From Sva-07 sp963747375 (GTDB lineage Bacteria > Actinomycetota > Acidimicrobiia > Acidimicrobiales > Ilumatobacteraceae): a stretch of DNA of 64,000 nt. Shown here piece by piece: positions 52,117-61,273 of this stretch (its first letter is position 1; each line of letters opens with the position of its first letter). Both the position numbers and the translations under genes were made by a program. A model generated the notes under the pieces. It was not told the origin of the DNA. It searched no databases and was given only the letters and a program-made list of their open reading frames with translations. The stretch is from contig CAVVFL010000013.1 in assembly GCA_963747375.1 (NCBI GenBank), positions 1-64,000 on the forward strand, written 5' to 3'.

Positions 52117-55086
52117 TCAGGGCACCCACCAGCCGTTGAGGTCGACGATGAGGTTGCCGCCGCTCGACGACATCAGGCAGCTGCGGTCGCCGCCCTCGAG
52201 GGGGACGATCGCACCGTTGGCGCTGACCGAACCGACGCTGGGGTTGAGCGTGGACGTGTCTCGGAGGGTCACGCAGTCGAACGAGGTCACGAACCCGTCG
52301 GTGGGCTGGTCGAGGGCGGTGACGTTGACCGATGCCGACCTCGGCGAGAGCGGCGACAGCTGGAGTCCGTGCGAGCTGTACGCACGGATCTCGCTGCTGG
52401 TGAACGGCGCCGTGCGGCGCGTGTCGAGGAGCCGGACCGGGTCGACGGGCACGAGGCCGAGGCCGTTGGGTCCGAACGCTGCGGTGACGTCGATGAGGAT
52501 GTCGGCGTCGGTGTCGGAGTAGACGCAGATGGTTCCGTCGTCGGTGGCGACGATGGCGTTGTTCGGCCGGGTCTCGCCGGCGGCGAAGTTGAGGCTCGAC
52601 GTGGCGGGCCGCCCTCGGCCGCACGGATATGCGGTCATGTAGCCGGCGGTGGAGGGGGCGACGGCGGTGAGGTTGAGGGCGATGGCCGTCGATTGCGGAG
52701 GCAGTGCCGCGCGCAGGTCGAACACGGTGGTCGAGCCAGCGGCGACGCGTCGCGATCCGCCGATCCCTGATCGTGTGTCGGCGGCGCGGGTGGGCCCGAC
52801 GGGCACCATTCGTGAACCTCCCGACGGCCCGAGCCATCCGGTGACGTCGACGAGGATGTCGGCCGCCGCGTCGGTGAAGACGCACACGTCGCCCTGGGCC
52901 GAGAGGGTGGCGATGGCGTTGTTGGCGACGGTCTGTCCGGTCGCATGGTTGAGCACCGACACGTCGGGCACCTGCGCTGAGCAGGGATAGATGGTGGCGT
53001 AGCCGGGGGCATCGGGCCCGACGATCGTGATGTTGGCGACGACGGCGCGGGCGTCGGCGGGGATGCCGGCCCGCCCGGCGATCGGCACCCGCACGATCCC
53101 GCCCGCCGGCTGGCGGGTCTGCCCGCCGATGCCGAGGCGTGTGTCGACGAAACGCTGCGGTGCGATCGCAGTCAGCGCCAACCCGTTCGGGCGGGCCGGC
53201 GCCGGGACCGGTGTGGGGGCCGGCGTGGTCGTGGTCGGCGTAGGTGCGGTGGTGGTCGGGGCCGTGGTCGTTGGTACAGCGGTGGTGGGTGCAGCGGTGG
53301 TCGGGGCTGCTGTCGTGGACGCTGCCGTGGTCGGTGGCGTGGTGGTCGACGGTGCGAGGGTCGTGGTGGTGGTCGTCGTCGTCGTTGTCGTCGTGGTCGG
53401 GGTGGGGATGTCGGTGAAGGTGATGGTGTAGGCGCCGAGTGAGCCGTAGGTGACGAACCCGGTGGAGGGGGTCAGCCACGAGGTCGGCTGCACCTCGACC
53501 GTGAACGTCCCGGCGCTCGCCGGCACGTTGGTCGTCAACGACCAGCCCGCAGCGACCGCCGGTTCCACCTGTGTCACGACCGCGCCCGCGGCGTCGCGAA
53601 CGGTGAGTCGGCCGAGGAGGTTGGTGCCGGGCGACGGTGTGCTGACGATGACCTGTGTGGCGTTGCCGGTCGGCGTGAACTTGAACACGTCGACGTCGCC
53701 GCCCACGCCGATGAACCCGCTCCGGGTGCCGACCGTCACGACGGTGGCGCCGGCAGCGGTGTTGGTGTGATCGTCGAGTCGGAACCCGCCGCGTGCGCCG
53801 ATCAGGGCGAGGTCGTTCTCCGTCGTGTTGTCGGCGTCCGGGTACTGGCCGTCCGACCACTGGGTGACGGCGCGGGAGTAGGGCGCTCCCATGATCGGCC
53901 CCCAGTCTCCGTGACCGCGGTAGTAGCCGCTCACCGTTCCGTCCGGGAGGGCCGTGCCGTCGTGGTGGAGGGCGAGCGTGTGGCCGGCCTCGTGCGCCGC
54001 TGCGTCGGCGACGTACTTGGCGTTGCCTGCGCCGAGATTGCCCGAGAACACGTAGGCCGCATGGTCGGTGCCGGAGGTGAAGACGTCGAGCAACGCGATC
54101 CCGCCGACGCGTGCCCCGCTGTTCGCCGCGGCATACCAGTCCGACGAGGTGATCACCACGCGTACCCCGTACGTCGTGTCGGACGGCGACGTGCGGCGTA
54201 GGCCGTCGACCCCTGGGTCTTGCGTGGTGACGTCGATGTCGAAGGGGGTGTAGTCGTCGGCGACGCGTTGGTAGATCTCGAAGATGCGGTCGCGTTCGGT
54301 GGTGGAGAACGCTGCCGGGTTGCCGTCGATGTCGTAGGGGTCGTTCGTGAATGGGCCGATCGAGAACCGGCTGTTCCAGTACTCGTTCTCCATCTGGTGG
54401 CCGTCGAAGTCGAGGTAGATGACCTTGGTCGACGATGGCAGCGAGTGCAGAGCGAAGACGTCGGCCGGCGTGGCGCCGAGCGCTTCGACGAGCATCGGCG
54501 ACGACGCCGGGGCTGGGGCCGGGGCCGGATCGACGTAGCCCACCATGCCGTCGGTCGACAAGAACGCGGTCGGGTCGTCGAGGAACAGTCTGGTCAGGTC
54601 TTCGGGCTCGCTGCCGACGTTGTCGGCGACGTCCTGGCGCACGCCTGGCGACGCCTGTTCGAGCCAGCCGGCCGCCTCCGGCCCGGTGGCGATCAGCGAG
54701 TCGGAGCCGACCGGTGCCAGGTCGACGTCGAGCGGCGCAGCGCCGTCGGGAACGTCGACAACGAGCGGCGCATCAACGACCGGAGCGGCAACGGCAGTAA
54801 CAGCGGACGGCTCGGCGGCGTCGGGCGTCGACACCGCCGGTCCGACCGGGTCGCCTGATCGGATGGCCGATTGAACGGTCGGTCGGACTGCCGGTTGGGT
54901 CGTCGATTGGACCGTCGGATCAATGGTCGGGGCAGTTTCGCCGCTCGACGATGGCGACATGACGGCGGAGGCCGACGTGGACGGTTCGGCGGTGGTTACC
55001 GGCCGTCCGGGGTCGCTGAGCGCGATCGCGCCCGCGAGTGTTCCAACCGTGAGCGCCGTGGCGATCAGCGTCCGGTGGTAGCGCAT
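52117..55086 (-). CDS. Secreted metzincin-type zinc protease with Thr/Pro linker and three C-terminal VDTR-type repeats
   Basis: 989 residues, intact. Signal helix LIATALTVGTLAGAIALS. A long Ser/Thr/Val spacer follows, then the protease region (STKVIYLDFDGHQMENEYWN, FEIYQRVADDYTPFDIDVTTQDP) with zinc motif HEAGHTLALHHDG near residue 365 (HExxHxxxxxHD). A pre-peptidase-like beta domain (GDVDVFKFTPTGN) comes next, then a Thr-rich linker (about residues 560-640). The protein ends in three repeats of about 110 residues, each with an (F/L)(V/L)DTR start, GY-T-YPC block and ADILIDVTGW-type end. Extracellular, possibly cell-wall attached. Substrate unknown. Confidence 0.85.
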   Translation of the reverse strand: MRYHRTLIATALTVGTLAGAIALSDPGRPVTTAEPSTSASAVMSPSSSGETAPTIDPTVQSTTQPAVRPTVQSAIRSGDPVGPAVSTPDAAEPSAVTAVAAPVVDAPLVVDVPDGAAPLDVDLAPVGSDSLIATGPEAAGWLEQASPGVRQDVADNVGSEPEDLTRLFLDDPTAFLSTDGMVGYVDPAPAPAPASSPMLVEALGATPADVFALHSLPSSTKVIYLDFDGHQMENEYWNSRFSIGPFTNDPYDIDGNPAAFSTTERDRIFEIYQRVADDYTPFDIDVTTQDPGVDGLRRTSPSDTTYGVRVVITSSDWYAAANSGARVGGIALLDVFTSGTDHAAYVFSGNLGAGNAKYVADAAAHEAGHTLALHHDGTALPDGTVSGYYRGHGDWGPIMGAPYSRAVTQWSDGQYPDADNTTENDLALIGARGGFRLDDHTNTAAGATVVTVGTRSGFIGVGGDVDVFKFTPTGNATQVIVSTPSPGTNLLGRLTVRDAAGAVVTQVEPAVAAGWSLTTNVPASAGTFTVEVQPTSWLTPSTGFVTYGSLGAYTITFTDIPTPTTTTTTTTTTTTTLAPSTTTPPTTAASTTAAPTTAAPTTAVPTTTAPTTTAPTPTTTTPAPTPVPAPARPNGLALTAIAPQRFVDTRLGIGGQTRQPAGGIVRVPIAGRAGIPADARAVVANITIVGPDAPGYATIYPCSAQVPDVSVLNHATGQTVANNAIATLSAQGDVCVFTDAAADILVDVTGWLGPSGGSRMVPVGPTRAADTRSGIGGSRRVAAGSTTVFDLRAALPPQSTAIALNLTAVAPSTAGYMTAYPCGRGRPATSSLNFAAGETRPNNAIVATDDGTICVYSDTDADILIDVTAAFGPNGLGLVPVDPVRLLDTRRTAPFTSSEIRAYSSHGLQLSPLSPRSASVNVTALDQPTDGFVTSFDCVTLRDTSTLNPSVGSVSANGAIVPLEGGDRSCLMSSSGGNLIVDLNGWWVP

Positions 55087-55170
55087 CGTGTGCGAGCGAT
55101 GGTCGGGGTGACGGGCATCGTCCCTGGTTCTTCGGACGAGCGGGCCGTGGACGACATCGCGAGTGCGTCA

Positions 55171-55198
55171 TCTTGAGACATTCTTGACACAGTCTTGC
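55171..55198. promoter_or_regulatory. Three TCTTG direct repeats at 11-bp spacing upstream of the protease gene
   Basis: TCTTG begins at 55171, 55182 and 55193, one helical turn apart, 85-110 bp upstream of the protease ATG. This could be an array of regulator half-sites. No matching regulator gene is adjacent. Confidence 0.35.
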
Positions 55199-55315
55199 CG
55201 AGGCCGGCTCGGCGAGTCAGGCACCAACACGGCGCCTCGTCAAACAGTTCTCACCATTATCCGTAGGGTTGGTAGGGCACCCCGGCGCGCTGGCTTTGGT
55301 CAGTGCCGGGACGCG

Positions 55316-55343
55316 GGACGAGGAGCCCGAAGGCTCCCCGTCC
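55316..55343 (-). terminator. Hairpin with CGAA loop downstream of the collagen-like gene
   Basis: GGACGAGGAGCC and GGCTCCCCGTCC pair with one mismatch around CGAA, 50 bp after the stop at 55393. Likely a terminator, without a T-run. Confidence 0.55.
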
Positions 55344-55392
55344 TACCAGGTGTTCCGCAACGGGTCGGGCACGACAGCCGGACCCGATTCGG

Positions 55393-56547
55393 TCAGCCGC
55401 GGAATGCGAACCGTTGGCCGTTGATCTCCACCCACCGCAGCAAGGACGCAAGGTCCGTGCCGTTGGAGAATCCCGTCGAGATGTAGATCCCGGTGATCAG
55501 CTGAGTGCCGTTCGCCGCGATCAGGTCCACGTACGAGATGTCGGGGAAGGACCCGCCGTCGTCGTTGAAGCGCCAGGATCCACTCGTGGCCACCCACTCG
55601 TGGAAGGGTCCTTCCTCGGTGACTGGGTCCGGGGACTGCGTGTTCGGGGAGAAGATCGAGGAGTTCTCGCCACCCGCTCCGTCGTCGGTGAAGATCCGGA
55701 GATAGGGCACTCCGACCCCGCCGGAGTCTCCCGTGCTGACGTAGCGCATGTAGTACGAGAGGCTCTCGACGCTCGACAGGGGTTGCCCGTTGAGTCCCGA
55801 ATAGAAGATCGAACCACCGCTGGCGCCGCCGTTGGCGTACGGGCCGAACTCGACACCGTCGGGCGTGATCGACACGGACGGATTCGTGACCTCCCACGGG
55901 GAAGTGAGTGTGCTGATGACGGTCTCCGCCGATGCGCCCTGAGGTCCCTCAGGTCCAGCCGGCCCGACGGGTCCGATCGGCCCGGTCGGCCCGACCGCGC
56001 CGACGCCCTCGACGAGGTAGCCGACGACATCGATCAAGAGGTCCGTGGTCGGGCCGGCTGTACCGAGCGCGTCATAGGTGATGTCGATCTGGCCGACGTT
56101 GGCACCGGTCGTGGGCAGTGCCACTTGGACCGAGTTCGGGGACGTTTCGCCGAGCTCGAAGTTCAAGGACGACGTCGTGGGCGCACCAGTTGCGTCGCCC
56201 GGCCGGATCGAGACGAACCCGCGTGCCGTCGACGAAACGCTCGTCACGTTCAACAACACGCCTGTCGCGCCGACAGGCACCACGGTCTTCGTGCCCTGCG
56301 TCGTCGCAACTGGGCCGGTGAGCGTCAAGTTCTGTGAAACGGGCGACACGAACGGCCCCGGAAGCCCGACGTTGAGCGGGTCACGAGTGTCCAGCACGCG
56401 GACTGGATCGATCGTGACCACCGACGAGGGCGTGCTGGAGGCCGCGTTCGCGATGAACACTCCACCTCCTCCAAGCGACACTGCGACGGCGGCACCGATC
56501 GCTGCCCATCGGCTCCGTTGGATACTCCGTGTGGCTCGGTTCTTCAT
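55393..56547 (-). CDS. Secreted protein with a VDTR-type module and a short collagen-like tract
   Basis: 384 residues, intact. Signal helix AAIGAAVAVSLGGGGVFIANA. The first module (VRVLDTRDPLNVG, RGFVSIRPGDATGAPTTSSLNFELGE, TDLLIDVVGYLV) is the same type as the C-terminal repeats of the neighbouring protease. It is followed by five or so Gly-x-Pro triplets (VGPTGPIGPVGPAGPEGPQG). The C-terminal 170 residues look like a beta-sandwich (SIFYSGLNGQPLSSVESLSYY, WVATSGSWRFNDDGG). I start at the ATG with CAAGGAGAACG upstream (56547). Surface or matrix role inferred. Confidence 0.8.
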   Translation of the reverse strand: MKNRATRSIQRSRWAAIGAAVAVSLGGGGVFIANAASSTPSSVVTIDPVRVLDTRDPLNVGLPGPFVSPVSQNLTLTGPVATTQGTKTVVPVGATGVLLNVTSVSSTARGFVSIRPGDATGAPTTSSLNFELGETSPNSVQVALPTTGANVGQIDITYDALGTAGPTTDLLIDVVGYLVEGVGAVGPTGPIGPVGPAGPEGPQGASAETVISTLTSPWEVTNPSVSITPDGVEFGPYANGGASGGSIFYSGLNGQPLSSVESLSYYMRYVSTGDSGGVGVPYLRIFTDDGAGGENSSIFSPNTQSPDPVTEEGPFHEWVATSGSWRFNDDGGSFPDISYVDLIAANGTQLITGIYISTGFSNGTDLASLLRWVEINGQRFAFRG

Positions 56548-56599
56548 CGTTCTCCTTGACTCAATTCGTTGCACGAACGGGAGTGTCCGCACCTGGAGC

Positions 56600-57271
56600 C
56601 TACGGGCGGGGACACGAAGTGCCCCGATTGCGGTGAGTGCCGTCCACGGCTGCCGGTCGTGGCCGCGCCTGAGTCGCGAAGTCGGCGCGCCACGACCTCG
56701 AGCTCGTCGAACGTCGTCGGCGGACCGTCGGGATCGAGGCCGGCGGCACGCCAGCGGAGGCGGTCGTACATCATCACGGGCGTACTCACGTTGTACGCGC
56801 GCGGCCTGCAGTGCCGTGGACGGTGTACGTGTGCTCGATCACCGGGAGCAGGTCTGCGAGTGCATCGGGCGTGGCTCCGCCCGTGCACTCCCACGGCGCC
56901 ACGAAGATCCCAGAGTCGTACTGCAGGCGGACCGCGGAATTCGACCCCATGAACACGTCGAGCCCGTGCCAGATCTTCAGGGTGATCGGCTCGGTCGTAT
57001 CGGTGGCGGGCGCACACCGGTTGGAAGGCGGCGCTTGGGTGGGATCGCTCGGTGGGGTGTCGGTGCCTGCCGTGTCGTTGCGTGCCGTCGTCGTGTCGGC
57101 CGATCGATCGTCGGCCGGCGCGGTGAGTTCGGTGGTCGCCGCGCTGTTCGTATCAGCGCCGGCGTCGGGGCCATCCGACGAACAGGCGCGAGTGTGGCAG
57201 CCACCAGCACGATCGCGGCCCGGTAGCGGTGTTGCGTGCCTCGAGCCCAGATCGGGGACATTCACCTTCAT
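56600..57271 (-). pseudogene. Decayed ABC sugar-type solute-binding lipoprotein
   Basis: Pieces of an extracellular solute-binding protein lie in different frames: a lipoprotein-like start (AIVLVAATLA, then CSSDGPDAG), a Thr/Asp spacer, ITLKIWHGLDVFMG and TPDALADLLPVIEHTYTVHG, then YNVSTPVMMYDRLRWRAAGLDPDGPPTTFDELEVVARRL. Only about 200 of some 420 residues remain. The segment normally between the last two blocks is missing, and no C-terminal half or permease genes follow. Deletion, not only frame error, is needed to explain it. Confidence 0.65.
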
Positions 57272-57420
57272 GGCATCTCAATCCGACCGGCGCACGCGCC
57301 CGGGGTCGGTTCTCAGCCAACCCGGACCCGTTACCTGGAACCCATTCCGGAATGATCGCTGCGGCCAGCCGTGGCCGTCGAAACGTCAGCGATGCCGCTG
57401 GCGTTCTCCCGGTCGTGTCG

Positions 57421-58408
57421 TCAGCCGACGGTGGTGGGGGTGGCGATGCCGCGGAGTTCGTGGTCGCCGGCTTGTTGGTCGAGGAACCATTGGTAGGTCG
57501 ATGCGGATGCCGGTTTCGAGGTCGGTTTTGGCGGTCCAGCCGAGGTCGTTGAGTTTGGTGACGTCGAGGACCTTGCGCGGCGTGCCGTCGGGCTTCGAGG
57601 TGTCGAAGCGCAGGGTGGCGTCGGGGCAGACGATGTCGCGGACCATTTCGGCGAGGTCGCGGATGGAGATGTCGATGCCGGTGCCGACGTTGATGTGTTC
57701 GTCGTCGCTGTAGTGCTCCATCAGGAACAGGCAGGCGTCGGCGAGGTCGTCGACGTGGAGGAACTCGCGCATCGGTGAGCCGGTGCCCCAGATCTCGACT
57801 TCGGGGTTGTCGGCGGTGCGGGCGTCGTGGAACTTGCGGATCAGCGCCGGCAGGACGTGGCTGGAGGTGAGGTCGAAGTTGTCGCCGGGGCCGTAGAGGT
57901 TGGTGGGCATGGCGGAGATGAAGTCGCAGCCGTACTGCTTGCGGTAGGCCTGGCAGAGTTTGATGCCGGCGATCTTGGCGATGGCGTACCACTCGTTGGT
58001 CGGCTCGAGCGGCCCGGTGAGCAGTTCGCTCTCCTTGATCGGTTGGGTGGCCTGTCGGGGGTAGATGCACGACGAGCCGAGGTAGAGCAGTTTCTTGACG
58101 CCGTACTGGTGGGCGGCTTCGACGACGGTGCCGTGGATCATCATGTTGTCGTAGATGAACTCGGCGGGTCGGGTGCTGTTGGCCATGATGCCGCCGACGG
58201 TGCCGGCGACGAGGTACACGTACTCGGGTCGGTTGGCCTTGAACCAGTGCGACACCTCGGCCTGATCGCGCAGGTCGAGCTGGGCGCGTGACGCGGTCTG
58301 GATGTTGGTGAACCCGGCCGCGTCGAGGCGGCGGGTGACGGCGGACCCGACGAGCCCGGCGTGTCCGGGGACGTACGAGGCGGCGGTGCGATCGATCGAA
58401 GCTGGCAT
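57421..58408 (-). CDS. fcl: GDP-L-fucose synthase, one frameshift near the end
   Basis: Epimerase-reductase that converts GDP-4-keto-6-deoxymannose to GDP-L-fucose with NADPH. About 329 residues. The N-terminal Rossmann motif is VPGHAGLVGSAVTRRL (usually GHRGLVGSA). Diagnostic blocks are AGTVGGIMANSTRPAEFIYDNM, LGSSCIYPRQA with the catalytic Ser, EPTNEWYAIAKIAGIKLC with the Tyr/Lys pair, and PTNLYGPGDNFDL. An extra A near 57515 shifts the frame; removal gives STYQWFLDQ and a TGA at 57421. AGGAGGTTGACC precedes the ATG. A gmd remnant directly upstream suggests the pair was once adjacent. Confidence 0.92.
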
Positions 58409-58424
58409 GGTCAACCTCCTCGCG

Positions 58425-58530
58425 TCACCATACGGCGTCGGGCTCCAGTTCTTGGAGCATGCGCAGCAGCCGGAGTGGTTCGTCGAGGTCGACGTCGTGC
58501 AGTGTGATCATGTTGCTCACGTTGGCATCG
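58425..58530 (-). pseudogene. Fragment of a gmd gene (GDP-mannose 4,6-dehydratase)
   Basis: About 27 codons encode MITLHDVDLDEPLRLLRMLQ and then ELEPDAVW before a stop. The intact gmd at 61.7-62.7 kb has DRITLHYGDLDEPLGLLRIIQEV at residues around 50-72. The nucleotide match to about 62515-62570 is close (for example GCGCAGCAGC followed by GGTTCGTCGAGGTCG). The rest of gmd is missing here. It ends 16 bp before the fcl start. Confidence 0.75.
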
Positions 58531-58558
58531 GGCTGAAATCGGGGTGGGCGTGTTTGCT

Positions 58559-58984
58559 TCACCCCGGGAGGTGTCGGAACGGACTGGTCACCACGAGCCG
58601 GTCGAACGCTTGGCCGTCCTGGAGATCTTCGGTGAGCAGGCGGTCGCATCCGAGTTCGATGGCGCTTGCCACGATGAGGCTGTCCCACCACGACAGCGAG
58701 AAGCGATCCTCGAGGTCCCAGGCGGTCACCATGGTGGCGTGGTCGATGACGGTGGGTCGCCACGCCCCGAGGTCACGAACGTCGTTGCGGGCGGCCTCTT
58801 GATCGAGCCCCGGCGACAGTGTGCGAGTGACCGTGACGTAGTACTCGTTCAGAACTTGCACGCTGGTTCGCCCGGTTTCGGTGCGCCAAAGGTGTTCCAT
58901 CCAGGCCCTGGCCAGGGGTTGCTTGTCGGGCTCGGAGGTGTCGCGGGCGTACACCAGCACGTTGGTGTCGACGAAGGTGGTCAC
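58559..58984 (-). CDS. PIN-domain toxin (VapC-like)
   Basis: 141 residues, intact. The PIN ribonuclease acidic residues are visible: FVDTNVLVYARD (first Asp), SVQVLNEYYVTVTR (Glu), SLSWWDSLIVASAIELGCDRLLTEDLQDGQ (Asp pair). Predicted RNA-cleaving toxin of a type II module. The GTG start is 9 bp after the antitoxin gene's stop. The pair lies between fcl and the DUF222 gene, in the interval that separates fcl from gmd. Confidence 0.9.
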   Translation of the reverse strand: MTTFVDTNVLVYARDTSEPDKQPLARAWMEHLWRTETGRTSVQVLNEYYVTVTRTLSPGLDQEAARNDVRDLGAWRPTVIDHATMVTAWDLEDRFSLSWWDSLIVASAIELGCDRLLTEDLQDGQAFDRLVVTSPFRHLPG

Positions 58985-58993
58985 GTCGTGCCG

Positions 58994-59224
58994 TCAGCGT
59001 TGGTGCAGTTCGTCGCGGCTCGGCAGGGTTTCAGCACGCTGTTTGAGCGGTGCGCCGCGCCGTTGGAGGTAGGAGCGTTGAGCACGCTCGTAGTCAAGGG
59101 TGCTGCGCCGACGTTCCTCGAGCAGTTGGCCCACCCAGCGCGACACGCTTGTGTCGTGACGAGCGGCCTCGACTCGTGCCCATTGCGCAGTGTCCTCGTC
59201 GAGCGTGATCGTGACATTTCGCAC
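58994..59224 (-). CDS. Ribbon-helix-helix antitoxin (VapB-like)
   Basis: 76 residues, intact. NVTITLDEDTAQWARVEAARHDTSVSRWVGQLLEE is a typical ribbon-helix-helix DNA-binding and dimerisation domain. The C-terminus (STLDYERAQRSYLQRRG) would bind and block the toxin. The GTG start is first in the two-gene unit; by family it would autorepress its own promoter. Confidence 0.88.
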   Translation of the reverse strand: MRNVTITLDEDTAQWARVEAARHDTSVSRWVGQLLEERRRSTLDYERAQRSYLQRRGAPLKQRAETLPSRDELHQR

Positions 59225-59422
59225 GAAGTCAGTGTGCCACGAAGTTCGTGAGCCTGAGAGCCAGCACGTGCGCCTTGTTGCGTCCGACCTCCGATTCGAC
59301 TGCCACTCGCCGCTGCGGAGACCACGCCTGGAAGGAGCGGGTGGGGATCTTCGAGCTCCAGCGGGCTGGTGGAGGGAACTGCACGACGGAGCCAGCAGTT
59401 GTCCGGCGGCGGCGAGGCCAGG

Positions 59423-60856
59423 TCAGGCGGCGCGGGTGGGGCGGGTGTCGGGTTCTCGGAAGTGGAGGTATTGGGTGTCGAGGCGCTCGCCGAGAGGGTG
59501 GGCATACCGGCCTGGTGGCGGTGGTGGCGGCGCCCCGGGGGGCTTGGGTTTGGCTCCGGTGGGGCGGAGCGGGTTGCCGTTGCGGTCGGTGAACGCGATG
59601 GTGCCGTCGTCGGCGTTGCCGCTGATGCCGAGTTCGCCCTTGTGGTGCATGCGGTGGTGGTGCGGGCACAAGGCAATCAGGTTCCACGTGTCGGTGGGTC
59701 CGCCATCTTCCCAGTGGATGATGTGGTGGACCTCGAGGATGTGGGTCTGGGTGCAGCCGGGCACGGTGCAGCCGCCGTCGCGGAGGATGACGAGGCGCCG
59801 GGTGCGCTGGGGGATCGTGCGTCCGGTACGCCCGACGGAGATCGGGATCGACCCGTCGAGGAACGTGGGGGTGAGCAGTCCGTCGCAGGTGATGTACTGG
59901 CGGATGGCGTCGGGGAGGTTGAAGCCTCGGTCGTCGCAGCAGTGTCCGTCGGTCTTGAGGTGGACGTGGATGCGGTAGCGGTCGCGTCGGGCGGGTTCGC
60001 TGATCGTGTGGAGGGAGCGTTCGCAGATTTCCCGGACCGCGTCGATCCATTCGACGTCGGGGTGACCGTCCTGGAACAGCTGGTCGCGGGCTTCGCGTAG
60101 TGCCGCGTCGATGGTCATGCCGGTGAGGGCGTCGGTCTCGAGTTGCAGGCGGAAGCGTCCGTCGTCGCCGATGCCGAACCACATACGGTCCTTCGGTGCC
60201 GGTTCATCCGGCGCCGACCCGGCGGGGGGAGGCCCGGCCGGCGATGGCTGGGCGGAGGCGCCGCCCGGTTCGGCCGAGCCGTCGGGTTCTGCGCCGTCGG
60301 GCTCGCCGCCGTTCGCCTCCCCGCCGGCGGCAGCGGCGGAGGGCTCGTCGGTCGGCGAGGCGGGGGCGTCGGGGTGGGGGTGGTCGGGGAACGGGTAGGT
60401 GGCGAGGGTGCGGGTGAGTTGGCTGACGGTGAGCATGCGGCCGAGGTCGCAGATCTCGTGGTCGATCCACCAGGGTGCTCGTTTGGCGATGGCCGCCATC
60501 TGGTCGACGGCGAGTTCGCCCCGGCGGAATGCCTCGAGGCAGTGGGGGAGTTCGTGAGCCCGGTTGGCGATGGTGACGATTTGGCGGGCTCGCTGTGCGG
60601 AGAGCCCGGTGCGCCAGGCGAGGAACAGTTCGGGGGTGTGGACGCCGGGCCCCCGCCAGTCGCGCGGGTTGGCGATCATCGTGACGGTCAGGTCGACGAG
60701 GCGGGCGTGCGAGGCGTTGAGGTGTCCGGCGACGATGTTCAGTTCCTCGTCGAGATCGACACCGGTTTCGTCGGCGCCGCACACGCTGTCGCCGATCTCG
60801 GCGCCAGCGGGTGTTGCCGGGCGGCTCGACGGTGTCGAACCGTTCGGAGTGCTCAT
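59423..60856 (-). CDS. DUF222 / HNH endonuclease-domain protein (13E12-type), copy 2
   Basis: 477 residues, intact. DUF222 head: LNIVAGHLNASHARLVDLTVTMIANPRDWRGPGVHTPELFLAWRTGLSAQRARQIV. A Glu/Pro/Gly-rich insert (GGEANGGEPDGAEPDGSAEPG) follows. The HNH module is CTVPGCTQTHILEVHHIIHWEDGGPTDTWNLIALCPHHHRMHHKG with the complete His-Asn-His set. The ATG at 60856 has AAGGGAGGAACACC upstream, preferred over a longer GTG/ATG extension. It differs greatly from copy 1 outside the HNH core. Lies in the interval between fcl and gmd with vapBC. Confidence 0.9.
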   Translation of the reverse strand: MSTPNGSTPSSRPATPAGAEIGDSVCGADETGVDLDEELNIVAGHLNASHARLVDLTVTMIANPRDWRGPGVHTPELFLAWRTGLSAQRARQIVTIANRAHELPHCLEAFRRGELAVDQMAAIAKRAPWWIDHEICDLGRMLTVSQLTRTLATYPFPDHPHPDAPASPTDEPSAAAAGGEANGGEPDGAEPDGSAEPGGASAQPSPAGPPPAGSAPDEPAPKDRMWFGIGDDGRFRLQLETDALTGMTIDAALREARDQLFQDGHPDVEWIDAVREICERSLHTISEPARRDRYRIHVHLKTDGHCCDDRGFNLPDAIRQYITCDGLLTPTFLDGSIPISVGRTGRTIPQRTRRLVILRDGGCTVPGCTQTHILEVHHIIHWEDGGPTDTWNLIALCPHHHRMHHKGELGISGNADDGTIAFTDRNGNPLRPTGAKPKPPGAPPPPPPGRYAHPLGERLDTQYLHFREPDTRPTRAA

Positions 60857-61273
60857 GGTGTTCCTCCCTTCGAAGCGGTCGTCGGCTGGGTGGGGAGGGG
60901 GAGTCGGTGAAACAAGTGTACGCCAAATGGTTCTGAAATGCAACACATGTACGAAAGATTCTTGAGCGGCTTTCGGCCGAGTGGACATCGTGCGCACGGT
61001 CGTGAATCACCGTTGGCCACGGCATCCGGTGCTGGTTCGGGGTCGTCGACGCTGCTGGCAGTGCTTGCCACACTCGTCGTTGGCGCTGGGCCGTCCGTGA
61101 TCGCTTCAGCAATCTTGTTCGCAGCGTCGTCAATGGTCGACGAACTGCGCCGGGTTCGCGCCGGTTCACCAGCCGAGGCGCTTCGACAACTCGTCAGGGT
61201 CGAGGGCGGGGCGGCCCGTGGAGGTTGCGATCGTCGAGCCAGGCGGGTGGCGGCGCATGGGTAGCGTGCGCTG
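60857..61273. other. 417-bp gap with no supported gene
   Basis: Upstream region of the DUF222 gene and of vanZ. Open frames on both strands have no recognisable motifs and no ribosome site. The stretch around 60910-60960 (AAATGGTTCTGAAATGCAAC) is distinctly AT-richer than the window average and probably holds the DUF222 promoter. The vanZ -10 box is at the right end. Confidence 0.5.
61262..61267 (+). promoter_or_regulatory. -10 box (TAGCGT) for leaderless vanZ mRNA
   Basis: TAGCGT, 6 nt, then the ATG at 61274. Confidence 0.5.

Larger units (their letters stand above)
55087..55392. other. Intergenic region between protease and collagen-like genes
   Basis: 306 bp with no supported gene. Holds a three-fold TCTTG repeat near the protease start and a GC-rich hairpin near the collagen-like stop, described separately. 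Base composition is slightly less GC-rich than the neighbours around 55170-55265. Confidence 0.6.

Noticed and set aside
53200..53400. Thr/Val-rich GTGGT repeats as a regulatory or tandem-repeat element
   Set aside because: It is the coding sequence of the protease's Thr/Pro linker, continuous in frame.
58425..58763. A 112-codon gene opposite vapC
   Set aside because: Only its last 27 codons resemble anything (gmd); the rest is a shadow of vapC, so it is called a gmd fragment.
60938..61264. A 108-codon gene (MQHMYERF...) upstream of vanZ
   Set aside because: No ribosome site or leaderless box, no recognisable motif, and composition like a chance GC-rich frame.
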